A program made the translations under genes and the position numbers. From assembly GCF_035194505.1 (NCBI RefSeq), contig NZ_CP136573.1:62001-126000 (forward strand): DNA of 64,000 bases, given 5' to 3'. Source of the DNA: Erythrobacter sp. (GTDB lineage Bacteria; Pseudomonadota; Alphaproteobacteria; Sphingomonadales; Sphingomonadaceae). The notes under the pieces were generated by a model. That model made no database searches. It saw only the letters and a list, made by a program, of their open reading frames with translations, and had not been told where the DNA came from. Positions 15,773-24,012 of this stretch are shown one piece after another (the first letter of the stretch is position 1; the number at the start of each line of letters is the position of its first letter).

Positions 15773-16051
15773 GAAGGCTACTCCATCGAGAAACGAATTG
15801 ACCCGGTCCTGCGGTGCGACTCGCGGCGCATCGCCATTATGGGCGTCACCGCGAGATTGCGTCGGGGTGGGGCTGCGGCGCAAGGCTTCGATTTCCTCGT
15901 CGAGCCGCGACAGCCGTCCGGACGACAGCAGGCGGGAAGGTTGGGCCGGAGCATCGCTGCTCAGGTTGTCGCTTGTGGGGCGTGCGTCACCGGCAGCATC
16001 TGCGGGGGGGACACTACGCTCCGGCCCGAGGGGGTCACGGGGATCGCCCAT
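15773..16051 (-). other. In-frame extension upstream of pspA, coding status uncertain
   Basis: This 279-nt stretch is open and in frame with pspA. It begins at an ATG 2 nt after the stop of the small upstream gene (TGAGATG). It would encode a Pro/Ser/Asp-rich segment containing GRLSRLDEEIEALRRS, which echoes the EIEALR motif of the operon's other proteins. It could be a separate leader reading frame, a true PspA N-terminal domain, or untranslated spacer. The motif and the lack of stops favour translation. Confidence 0.45.
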
Positions 16052-16052
16052 C

Positions 16053-16238
16053 TCAGGCAATCTCGATCACCGCGCCGGAGCCCGACGCGGGGTGGACGAC
16101 AGGGGCGGCATGGGCCGCGCCCGGCTGGATCTGCGAGGACAGCGCGATCATCATCACCATCGCTGCGATGCTGGCCATTGCGGCCTGCCCGAGCTTGGTG
16201 CTCCAGAAGCTGCTCTGCGCGGTGTTGCGGTTGATCAT
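16053..16238 (-). CDS. Small membrane protein, first gene of the psp operon
   Basis: 61 residues from the ATG giving MINRNTAQSSFWSTKLGQAAM, with a GGGAGG ribosome site 6-7 nt upstream. A hydrophobic segment (AAMASIAAMVMMIALSSQI) is followed by a short Ala/Pro/Gly-rich tail. It could be an anchored or exported peptide. It is the first gene after the sigma-54 promoter (about 45 bp). Family not recognised. Confidence 0.7.
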   Translation of the reverse strand: MINRNTAQSSFWSTKLGQAAMASIAAMVMMIALSSQIQPGAAHAAPVVHPASGSGAVIEIA

Positions 16239-16282
16239 TTGGGCCTCCCAAAGTGAAAGTCGGTGGTGTTGCCAGTGAATTT

Positions 16283-16297
16283 GCAACCGCCGTGCCA
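16283..16297 (-). promoter_or_regulatory. Sigma-54 promoter of the psp operon
   Basis: On the minus strand the sequence TGGCACGGCGGTTGC is an exact match to the RpoN consensus TGGCAC-N5-TTGC. It lies about 45 bp upstream of the first gene in the operon. Psp operons are classically RpoN-dependent and PspF-activated, and pspF is divergent next to it. Confidence 0.92.
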
Positions 16298-16349
16298 AAC
16301 TCGAAAAATGGCGGAAATCAGGGATTTTTAATGGATTTCGCTGGGTCAT

Positions 16350-16377
16350 CATTGGTGGCTATTGCCAAGCATTGGTG
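16350..16377 (-). promoter_or_regulatory. Probable PspF upstream activating sites
   Basis: Two CATTGGTG direct repeats (16350-16357 and 16370-16377) are spaced exactly 20 bp apart, two helical turns. They sit about 55-80 bp upstream of the -24 element of the sigma-54 promoter, where enhancer-binding proteins bind. They also lie just before pspF, so PspF may repress its own gene. Confidence 0.6.
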
Positions 16378-16397
16378 AAAATTGCTACAGGTTGGCC

Positions 16398-17456
16398 ATG
16401 GAACGCGAGAGCCAGTTCATAGGCCAATCGGGCGCCTTTCTCGACGCGGTCGAGCGCGCCAGCCGCGCGGCGTCGATGAACCGTCCGGTGCTGGTGATCG
16501 GTGAGCGCGGCACCGGCAAGGAGCTGATCGCCGAACGTCTCCATCGCCTCTCCAGCCGCTGGGACGAGCCGCTCGTTACCATGAATTGCGCGGCCTTGCC
16601 CGAAACCCTGATCGAGGCCGAGCTGTTCGGGCATGAGGCGGGAGCCTTCACCGGGGCAACCAAGGCGCGCGCGGGCCGTTTCGAGGAAGCCGATCGCGGC
16701 ACGCTGTTTCTCGACGAGCTTGGCACATTGTCGATGGGTGCGCAGGAGCGGCTTCTGCGTGCGGTCGAATATGGCGAGGTCACCCGCATCGGTGCCTCGC
16801 GTCCGATCCGGGTCGATGTGCGGATTGTCGCGGCAACCAACGACGATCTGCCCGGGCTGGCGGCCAGCGGCGAATTCCGTGCGGATCTGCTCGACCGGCT
16901 GAGTTTCGAAGTCATCACCCTGCCGCCGCTGCGGGTGCGCGAGGGTGATATCGGGGTGCTGGCCGAATATTTCGGGCGACGCATGGCGGCCGAGCTTGAT
17001 TGGGATCGCTGGCCCGGCTTTGCGGCGCATGTGATGACGAGCCTCGAGGACTATCACTGGCCGGGCAATGTTCGCGAGCTGCGCAACGTGATCGAGCGCG
17101 CGGTCTACCGCTGGGGCGATTACGACAGCCCGATTGCCCATGTGCAGTTCGATCCCTTCGACAGTCCATGGCGACCGCGCCCGCCGGAGCATCGCCGCAG
17201 TTCCGCAGGCGCGCCGGCCGCATCGGCTGGCCAGCCACGCGCCGCCGCACCGGCGGCCAGCGACTTCGATACGGTCGAGGACCTGCGCGCCGCTGTCGAT
17301 GCACATGAGCGCGCGATCCTTGAACATGCGCTCGGCAAGCACCGCTGGAACCAGCGCCAGACCGCAAGGGCGCTGGGGCTGACCTATGACCAACTCCGTC
17401 ATGCGATCCGCAAGCACGGGATCATGGAAAGCCAGGACGGCAGCCCGGGTGCCTAA
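16398..17456 (+). CDS. pspF: PspF, sigma-54-dependent activator of the psp operon
   Basis: 352 residues from the ATG giving MERESQFIG. There is no N-terminal receiver domain, as in PspF. The AAA+ domain has Walker A GERGTGKE (about residue 36), the sigma-54-contacting loop GAFTGA, Walker B TLFLDELG and the arginine finger region. A Fis-type HTH (NQRQTARALGLTYDQLRHAIRKHG) closes the protein. Between the two lies a long Ala/Pro-rich linker. It is divergent from the operon and next to its predicted binding sites. Confidence 0.95.
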   Translation: MERESQFIGQSGAFLDAVERASRAASMNRPVLVIGERGTGKELIAERLHRLSSRWDEPLVTMNCAALPETLIEAELFGHEAGAFTGATKARAGRFEEADRGTLFLDELGTLSMGAQERLLRAVEYGEVTRIGASRPIRVDVRIVAATNDDLPGLAASGEFRADLLDRLSFEVITLPPLRVREGDIGVLAEYFGRRMAAELDWDRWPGFAAHVMTSLEDYHWPGNVRELRNVIERAVYRWGDYDSPIAHVQFDPFDSPWRPRPPEHRRSSAGAPAASAGQPRAAAPAASDFDTVEDLRAAVDAHERAILEHALGKHRWNQRQTARALGLTYDQLRHAIRKHGIMESQDGSPGA

Positions 17457-17517
17457 CCGATTGCTAAGAATTGCAAGTTAGTCTGTGCGGGTTCAGCAGC
17501 TACCAGTGAGCCCCTCC

Positions 17518-17814
17518 ATGCGTTTCATTGTCGATATCGTCGAAAACGTGACCAGCTCGATCCGTTTCATCGTCGGGTTGGTTGTGGTGGCCGGTTTGCT
17601 GATCGGTCTGTTTTTCACCGCGGGTGTCGCGACGGTCGCGCCAGAGGTGGTGGAGCGGGTCGGGGAAAAGGCTATTGCGGCAGAAAAGGCGCAGCGCGTT
17701 GCTCATGAGATGGGGAAAGACGGCTGGGGCTACAGCGCGGCAGCCGCATCGGCCGGCGAGCAGGACGCGGGCACGAAGGTCCCCTCCGAAGGTGACGACG
17801 GCTGGGCCGAGTAA
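17518..17814 (+). CDS. Single-pass membrane protein downstream of pspF
   Basis: 98 residues from the ATG giving MRFIVDIVENVTSSIRFIV. A hydrophobic segment (IRFIVGLVVVAGLLIGLFF, about residues 15-35) is followed by a charged, Ala/Gly-rich tail ending in DDGWAE. It follows pspF by about 60 bp in the same direction and may be part of the same transcript. No domain recognised; a Psp-associated membrane protein is a guess from position. Confidence 0.65.
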   Translation: MRFIVDIVENVTSSIRFIVGLVVVAGLLIGLFFTAGVATVAPEVVERVGEKAIAAEKAQRVAHEMGKDGWGYSAAAASAGEQDAGTKVPSEGDDGWAE

Positions 17815-17911
17815 GCGCTTCGTCCGCTGACAGGTGCAACGAAATCCACAGAAGTTATCCCTAGGGCAGGTTTCGGCGCGATTTCATCGACAGGTGGCAA
17901 CGTGGCCTGCA

Positions 17912-18337
17912 ATGGCCCAGCCTGTCTATCTCGCCAAAGCGCAACCCGGCAGCGATCCGGCGCGCCGGATCCTTCCGGGAAGGCGGGCTTTCGCACGCCT
18001 GCGCCTGGCGATCCCGGCGCGTCTGCTTGCGACCCATGCGACCGGCACCTGCGTGCTGCTCGATCTGTCCCGCACCGGCGCCCGCATCGGTCTTGCCGAC
18101 CCCTTGCCGCCGGGAGACATGCTTTATCTGCGGCTGGCTGGCTTCGAGGTGTTTGCCGAGGTGGTGTGGCGCGAGCTCGGTGATGGCGGGGGTATCAACG
18201 GCTTGACGTTTGACGAACCTCTCGACGAGGCAGCGGTCCTCGATGTGCGGCATTTTGCCGAGGGGTTCGAGCAGCGTGAACGCGAAATGCTTCGCGAACA
18301 GGTGCGCAGCTGGGTCGAAGGGCAGATCCGTCTCTGA
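17912..18337 (+). CDS. PilZ domain protein
   Basis: About 141 residues from the ATG giving MAQPVYL; an upstream in-frame start at 17834 would add 26 residues. It shows the PilZ pattern: RRAFARLRLAIPARL (the RxxxR-like c-di-GMP arginines, about residue 27), then LDLSRTGARIG (the D/NxSxxG motif) and FAEVVWRE. The arginine motif here is RRAFARLR, so c-di-GMP binding is plausible. Small cytosolic PilZ proteins of this kind are frequent in sphingomonads. Target unknown. Confidence 0.8.
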   Translation: MAQPVYLAKAQPGSDPARRILPGRRAFARLRLAIPARLLATHATGTCVLLDLSRTGARIGLADPLPPGDMLYLRLAGFEVFAEVVWRELGDGGGINGLTFDEPLDEAAVLDVRHFAEGFEQREREMLREQVRSWVEGQIRL

Positions 18338-18489
18338 CACCGGCCCGCACAAGCTAGGCACTTGCCAAACCGCGCATCCGCGCCTAAGTGGGCCGCAATC
18401 CCGGCATTGTCGTGACAAGGTTTGGATGCTGGCGCCTCCGGGGGCCGGCCCGAAACGCGTTGCAAATATGTCTTCCGACCGGAGAACCA

Positions 18490-19059
18490 ATGGCCGATAT
18501 CGCGCGCCTGACTGCACTGATCGAACCCGAGGCCACCGCGCTCGGCTTTGATCTTGTGCGCGTCGCGATGCTTCCGTCCGAGGCAGGTGATGGCGGCATG
18601 GCGCTCCAGATCATGGCCGAAGATCCGGCCACCGGCCAGCTGGTGATCGACCAATGCGCCGCCCTGTCGCGCCGTGTGTCCGATGTGATCGACGCTGCCG
18701 AAGAGGCTGGCGAAGTGCTGATCGAAGGCGCCTACCACCTCGAAGTATCCTCGCCGGGCATCGATCGTCCGCTGACCCGCGAAAAGGACTACGCGAACTG
18801 GGCCGGGCACGAAGTGCGGATTGTCATGGACAAGGGCTATGGCGGCCAGCGCGTCAACAAGGGCCTGCTTGGCGGGCTTGAAGGCGACATGGTGCTGGTG
18901 GCCGAGGCCAAGGCCGGCAACGTGCGCTTGCCGCTCGAACAGATCCATTCGGCCCGGCTCGTCCTCACCGACGCGCTGATTGCCGCCACCCGCCCGCTCG
19001 ACATGAGCGGAGCAGACGAACTTATCGAAGACTCCCAGCAAGAAAAGGCAGACGACTGA
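18490..19059 (+). CDS. rimP: Ribosome maturation factor RimP
   Basis: 189 residues from the ATG after GGAGAACC. The N-terminal domain starts MADIARLTALIEPEATALGFDLVRV, and the conserved core YHLEVSSPGIDRPLTREKDYANWAGHEV is intact. It assists maturation of the 30S subunit. The stop overlaps the nusA start (TGATG), the classical rimP-nusA-ylxR-infB order. Confidence 0.96.
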   Translation: MADIARLTALIEPEATALGFDLVRVAMLPSEAGDGGMALQIMAEDPATGQLVIDQCAALSRRVSDVIDAAEEAGEVLIEGAYHLEVSSPGIDRPLTREKDYANWAGHEVRIVMDKGYGGQRVNKGLLGGLEGDMVLVAEAKAGNVRLPLEQIHSARLVLTDALIAATRPLDMSGADELIEDSQQEKADD

Positions 19060-20687
19060 TGGCCAGTGCCATTTCCGCCAACAAGGCCGAACTCCTCGCG
19101 ATCGCCAACGCGGTTGCCTCGGAAAAGATGATCGACAAGGCGATCGTCATCGAGGCGATGGAAGAGGCGATCCAGAAATCGGCGCGCAACCGCTACGGCG
19201 CGGAAAACGACATCCGTGCAAAGCTCGATCCGCTGACCGGCGATCTCACGCTGTGGCGCGTGGTCGAAGTGGTCGATGTGGTCGAGGACTACTTCAAGCA
19301 GGTCGATCTGAAGCAGGGCGAAAAGCTCCAGCCGGGCGCCAAGGTGGGTGACTTCATCGTCGATCCGCTGCCCCCGGTCGATCTGGGCCGTATTGACGCG
19401 CAGTCGGCCAAGCAGGTGATCTTCCAGAAGGTTCGCGATGCCGAGCGCGAGCGTCAGTACGAAGAATTCAAGGACCGCGCCGGCGAAATCATCACCGGCG
19501 TGATCAAGTCGGTCGAGTTCGGCCACGTGATCGTCAACCTCGGCCGCGCCGAGGGCGTGATCCGTCGCGATCAGCAGATCCCGCGCGAAGCCGCCCGTAC
19601 CGGTGAGCGCGTGCGCGCGCTGATCACCAAGGTCGAGCGCAACAATCGCGGGCCGCAGATCTTTTTGAGCCGCGCGCATCCCGATTTCATGAAGAAGCTG
19701 TTCGCGCAGGAAGTGCCCGAAATCTACGACGGCATCATCGTGATCAAGGCCGCCGCCCGCGACCCGGGCAGCCGCGCCAAGATCGGTGTGATCAGCCACG
19801 ATTCCAGCATCGATCCGGTCGGCGCCTGCGTGGGCATGAAGGGCAGCCGCGTGCAGGCGGTGGTGCAGGAACTTCAGGGCGAGAAGATCGACATCATCCC
19901 CTGGTCGGAAGACACCGCGACCTTCGTCGTCAACGCGTTGCAGCCCGCCACGGTGAGCCGCGTCGTGCTCGACGAGGATGACGGCCGTATCGAAGTGGTA
20001 GTGCCGGATGAACAGCTCAGCCTCGCGATCGGTCGCCGCGGCCAGAACGTCCGTCTGGCGAGCCAGCTGACCGGCCACCAGATCGACATTATGACCGAGG
20101 AAGAGGCATCGGAGAAGCGCTCGAAGGAATTCGCCGAGCGTTCGAAGATGTTTGAGGAAGAGCTCGACGTCGACGAAACCCTCTCGCAGCTGCTGGTGGC
20201 CGAAGGCTTCGCCGAGCTCGAGGAAGTGGCCTATGTCGATCTCGCCGAACTCGCCAGCATCGAAGGCTTCGACGATGAACTGGCCGAGGAACTCCAGAGC
20301 CGCGCTCTCGAAGCTCTCGAACGGCAAGAGGCGGCGCACCGCGAAGTGCGCCGCGCTCTGGGCGTCGAAGATGCGCTGTCCGAGATGCCGCACCTCACCG
20401 AAGCGATGCTGGTCACGCTCGGCAAGGCGGGCATCAAGACGCTCGACGATCTGGCGGATCTCGCCACCGACGAACTGATCGCCAAGAAGCGCGAAGCGCC
20501 GCGTCGTCGCGGGGCTGCCGATGGCCCGCCGCAGCGGCGTCCGCAGCGCGAAGGCGACAAGGGCGGTGTGCTTGGCGAATATGGTCTCAGCGAAGAGCAG
20601 GGCAACGAGATCATCATGGCTGCCCGCGCACACTGGTTCGACGACGAGCCGACCGAGGAGGCCGCCCATGCGGACTCCACCCAATGA
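19059..20687 (+). CDS. nusA: Transcription termination/antitermination factor NusA
   Basis: 542 residues. The N-terminal RNA-polymerase-binding domain (to about residue 125) is followed by S1, KH1 and KH2 domains (GACVGMKGSRVQAVVQEL and LAIGRRGQNVRLASQLTG are the KH signatures) and then two acidic/helix-hairpin-helix repeats near the C-terminus (LAELEEVAY, LGKAGIKTLDDLADLATDEL). It binds RNA polymerase and nascent RNA. The tail overlaps the following ylxR-like gene. Confidence 0.97.
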   Translation: MASAISANKAELLAIANAVASEKMIDKAIVIEAMEEAIQKSARNRYGAENDIRAKLDPLTGDLTLWRVVEVVDVVEDYFKQVDLKQGEKLQPGAKVGDFIVDPLPPVDLGRIDAQSAKQVIFQKVRDAERERQYEEFKDRAGEIITGVIKSVEFGHVIVNLGRAEGVIRRDQQIPREAARTGERVRALITKVERNNRGPQIFLSRAHPDFMKKLFAQEVPEIYDGIIVIKAAARDPGSRAKIGVISHDSSIDPVGACVGMKGSRVQAVVQELQGEKIDIIPWSEDTATFVVNALQPATVSRVVLDEDDGRIEVVVPDEQLSLAIGRRGQNVRLASQLTGHQIDIMTEEEASEKRSKEFAERSKMFEEELDVDETLSQLLVAEGFAELEEVAYVDLAELASIEGFDDELAEELQSRALEALERQEAAHREVRRALGVEDALSEMPHLTEAMLVTLGKAGIKTLDDLADLATDELIAKKREAPRRRGAADGPPQRRPQREGDKGGVLGEYGLSEEQGNEIIMAARAHWFDDEPTEEAAHADSTQ

Positions 20688-21462
20688 GCGCCTGACGTCC
20701 GACATCGCTGAGCCGTCGCTTCCCGCCAAGGCCGGGAGCGAGCGGCGCTGTATCCTCTCCGGGGAGCATGACGCGCGTGATGCGCTCGTGCGGCTGGCGA
20801 TTTCGCCCGATGGTCTGGTGCTGCCCGATCCTGCTGCGAAGGCGCCAGGGCGTGGGGCGTGGATTGGTGTCAGCCGGCTAGAGCTGGAAGCAGCGATGGC
20901 CGATGGCGGCTTGAAGCGGGCTCTGATGCGCGCCTTCAAGGGCGCCGCCCTGACCATTCCGGCCGATCTTCCCGCCCTCGTCGAAGGCGCTTTGGCGCGT
21001 CATCTGTGTGACCGCCTGGGGCTGGAGCTGCGCTCAGGCAATATCGTGCTGGGCTCGGCCCGGATCGAGGAGCAGGCGCGGTCCGGCCGGGTCGCAGCCT
21101 TGCTCCACGCCAGCGACAGCAGCAAGGATGGGCGGCGCAAGCTCGATCAGGCCTGGCGCGTGGGCAGCGACGCGGAAGGTTCGGGCTTGCGCGGACTGGT
21201 CTTGCCTCTGGACCGCAATGCTTTGTCTGTGGCATTGGGCCGCGACAATGTCGTCCACCTTGGCGTTGCCGGTCATTCCGGTGACATGCGCGCCGCGACG
21301 CGGGTGCTGCAGGCGGTTTCCCGACTTTCGCATTTTGTCGCTGGCTACACTGCCGGCGCCGGGCGCGACTTGGTGGACAATTCTGGCCGGGATACGCCCG
21401 GCCACAGCGATCGGCCGCTTCCGGCTGGCCGTTCGGCATATGATGAATACGTGAAGGACTGA
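20668..21462 (+). CDS. YlxR-family (DUF448) RNA-binding protein, long alphaproteobacterial form
   Basis: 264 residues from the ATG giving MRTPPNERLT, overlapping nusA by 20 nt. The YlxR domain contains RRCILSGEHDARDALVRLAISPDG and the GRGAWIGVSR motif. A C-terminal half resembles the ribosomal L7Ae-like domain found in longer alphaproteobacterial members. It sits between nusA and infB as usual. Single-domain YlxR proteins are about 90 residues, so the extra domain is real but expected in this class. Confidence 0.88.
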   Translation: MRTPPNERLTSDIAEPSLPAKAGSERRCILSGEHDARDALVRLAISPDGLVLPDPAAKAPGRGAWIGVSRLELEAAMADGGLKRALMRAFKGAALTIPADLPALVEGALARHLCDRLGLELRSGNIVLGSARIEEQARSGRVAALLHASDSSKDGRRKLDQAWRVGSDAEGSGLRGLVLPLDRNALSVALGRDNVVHLGVAGHSGDMRAATRVLQAVSRLSHFVAGYTAGAGRDLVDNSGRDTPGHSDRPLPAGRSAYDEYVKD

Positions 21463-21471
21463 CGAGCGATA

Positions 21472-24012
21472 ATGAGCGACGACAACGACAACCAGCGCAT
21501 CCGCAAACCTCTGGGCCTCAAGCGCTCGGTCGATGCGGGCGAGGTCAAGCAGACCTTCAGCCACGGCCGCACCAACAAGGTGGTGGTCGAGGTGAAGCGC
21601 CGCCGCGTGCTCGGCAAGCCCGGTGAAGCGGCTCCGCCGCCGCCCCCCCCGCCGCCGCCTCCGCCGCCCCCGCCGGTTGCTGAAAGGCCCGCACCCGCGC
21701 CGCGCCCGGCCCGTCCGGCGCCGGCTGGCGAGACCCCGCAGGAGCGCGTGAAGCGCCTCCAGCTTGAGGCCGAGGAAGAACGGCTGCGGATGGCCGAAGA
21801 AGCGCGCAAGCGTGAGGAAGCCGAAGCCCGCGAGCGCGAAGAAGAAGAGCGTCGCCGGGCCGAAGACAATCGCCGTGCGGAAGAAGAGGCCGAAAAGCAG
21901 CGTGCCGCTGCTCCCGTTGCCTCGCCTGCCGAGGACAGCGCCGCGGCGCCTGCCGATGAAGATGCCGGCGACAGCGTTGCTGCCCCGGCCGGCAAGGGCG
22001 ACACCGTGCCTGCTGCGCGCAGGTTCACGCCCGTCGAACGGCCCGAGCCTAAGCGGCCCGAGGTCAAGGGCAAGAAGAAGGACGACAAGCGCGCAGCACC
22101 GAGCGACGAAGGCAAGGACAACCGCCGTTCAGGCAAGCTGACCGTCACGCGGGCTTTGAACGAGGATGAAGGCCGCCGTGCGCGTAGTCTCGCCGCCTTG
22201 AAGCGTGCGCGCGAGAAGGAACGCCGTGGTCAGGGTGGCCCCTCCAAGCCGCGCGAGAAGCAGGTGCGCGACGTGGTTGTGCCCGAGGCGATCACCGTGA
22301 GCGAACTTGCCAACCGCATGGCCGAAAAGGGTGCGGATCTGGTCAAGGCGCTGTTCAACATGGGGATGATGGTCACGGTCAACCAGACCATCGATCAGGA
22401 CACCGCAGAGCTGCTGGTCGAGGAGTTTGGCCACAACATCACCCGCGTCTCGGCGAGCGATGTCGACATCGACACCAGCGAGGATGCCGATCCGGAAGAG
22501 ACCCTGCGTCCGCGTCCGCCGGTGGTCACGATCATGGGCCACGTCGATCACGGCAAGACCAGCCTGCTTGATGCGCTGCGCGGAACCGATGTGGTGAAGG
22601 GCGAGGCCGGCGGCATCACCCAGCACATCGGTGCCTACCAGATCACGACCAAGGACAAGCAGAAGATCACCTTCCTCGACACCCCGGGTCACGCGGCCTT
22701 TACCGAGATGCGCATGCGCGGTGCCAATGTCACCGACATCGTCATTCTGGTGGTAGCGGGCGATGACGGGCTGATGCCGCAGACGATCGAGGCGATCAAT
22801 CACACCAAGGCGGCCGGCGTGCCGATGATCGTGGCGATCACCAAGTCGGACAAGCCCGAGTACAACCCGCAGAAGATCCGTGAACGTCTGCTCGAACACG
22901 AAATCGTGGTCGAGGCGATGTCGGGCGAAGTGCAGGATGTCGAGGTTTCGGCCAAGACCGGCGCCGGGCTCGACAAGCTCATCGAGGCGATTGGCTTGCA
23001 GGCCGAACTGCTCGAACTGAAGTCGCGGCCCGACCGCGATGCCGAAGCGACCGTGATCGAAGCCCAGCTCGACAAGGGACGCGGGCCTGTGGCGACCGTG
23101 CTGGTCACCCGCGGCACGCTGAAGCGCGGCGATACCTTCGTCGTCGGTACGCAGAGCGGCAAGGTGCGCGCCATCGTCGATGACAAGGGGCAGCAGATCA
23201 AGGAAGCCGGCCCCTCGATGCCGGTCGAGGTGCTCGGCCTCGGCGGTGTGCCGTCGGCGGGCGATCAGCTCACCGTGGTCGAGAACGAGCAGCGCGCCCG
23301 CGAGGTCGCCAAGTATCGTCAGGAAATCGCCACCGAAAAGCGCACTGCGCTGGCGCCGACCAACTTCGATACGATGTTCAACAACCTCGCCTCCAACGTC
23401 ATCGAATTCCCGGTGGTGGTGAAGGCCGACGTGCAGGGCTCGGTCGAAGCGATCGTCAATGCGCTCCACAACCTCTCGAATGACGAGATCAAGGTCCGCG
23501 TGCTCAATGCAGGCGTGGGGGCGATCACGGAAAGCGACGTGCTGCTGGCAGCGGCCTCGAAGGCGCCGATCATCGGCTTCAACGTGCGCCCCAACGCTAA
23601 GGCACGCGACCTCGTCAAGCGCGACGGGGTGCGGATGATGTATTACGATGTCATCTATCACCTCACCGATGAAGTCGCCAAGGAGATGGCGGGCGAGCTC
23701 GGGCCGGAGCGGATCGAAACCGTGGTCGGCCGTGCCGAGGTCAAGCAGGTGTTCCCTGCGGGCAAGAAGGACAAGGCCGCTGGCCTGCTGGTTCTGGAAG
23801 GCGCGATCCGCAAGGGTCTCTTCGCGCGTCTTACCCGTCAGGACGTTATCGTCTCGGCCACCAAGATCGCCTCGCTGCGGCGCTTCAAGGACGATGTCGA
23901 CGAAGTGCGCACCGGCCTCGAATGCGGTGTGGTGCTTGAAGACACCAACGACATCAAGGCGGGCGACATGCTCGAAGTCTTCTCGGTCGAGGAGCGTGAG
24001 CGGACGCTGTGA
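21472..24012 (+). CDS. infB: Translation initiation factor IF-2
   Basis: 846 residues. The N-terminal third is low complexity: 14 consecutive prolines (21634-21675), then Glu/Arg/Ala-rich coiled coil. The IF2_N segment (ITVSELANRMAEKGADLVKALFNMG) precedes the GTPase domain with GHVDHGKTS (P-loop), DTPGHAAF (G3) and TKSD (G4). The C-terminal domains continue intact to the stop. It brings initiator tRNA to the 30S subunit. The run of prolines should need EF-P for efficient translation. Confidence 0.98.
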   Translation: MSDDNDNQRIRKPLGLKRSVDAGEVKQTFSHGRTNKVVVEVKRRRVLGKPGEAAPPPPPPPPPPPPPPVAERPAPAPRPARPAPAGETPQERVKRLQLEAEEERLRMAEEARKREEAEAREREEEERRRAEDNRRAEEEAEKQRAAAPVASPAEDSAAAPADEDAGDSVAAPAGKGDTVPAARRFTPVERPEPKRPEVKGKKKDDKRAAPSDEGKDNRRSGKLTVTRALNEDEGRRARSLAALKRAREKERRGQGGPSKPREKQVRDVVVPEAITVSELANRMAEKGADLVKALFNMGMMVTVNQTIDQDTAELLVEEFGHNITRVSASDVDIDTSEDADPEETLRPRPPVVTIMGHVDHGKTSLLDALRGTDVVKGEAGGITQHIGAYQITTKDKQKITFLDTPGHAAFTEMRMRGANVTDIVILVVAGDDGLMPQTIEAINHTKAAGVPMIVAITKSDKPEYNPQKIRERLLEHEIVVEAMSGEVQDVEVSAKTGAGLDKLIEAIGLQAELLELKSRPDRDAEATVIEAQLDKGRGPVATVLVTRGTLKRGDTFVVGTQSGKVRAIVDDKGQQIKEAGPSMPVEVLGLGGVPSAGDQLTVVENEQRAREVAKYRQEIATEKRTALAPTNFDTMFNNLASNVIEFPVVVKADVQGSVEAIVNALHNLSNDEIKVRVLNAGVGAITESDVLLAAASKAPIIGFNVRPNAKARDLVKRDGVRMMYYDVIYHLTDEVAKEMAGELGPERIETVVGRAEVKQVFPAGKKDKAAGLLVLEGAIRKGLFARLTRQDVIVSATKIASLRRFKDDVDEVRTGLECGVVLEDTNDIKAGDMLEVFSVEERERTL

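Noticed and set aside
17461..17490. TTGCTAAGAATTGCAA resembling a second sigma-54 site before the gene at 17518
   Set aside because: The -24 GG dinucleotide is missing and the spacing does not match.
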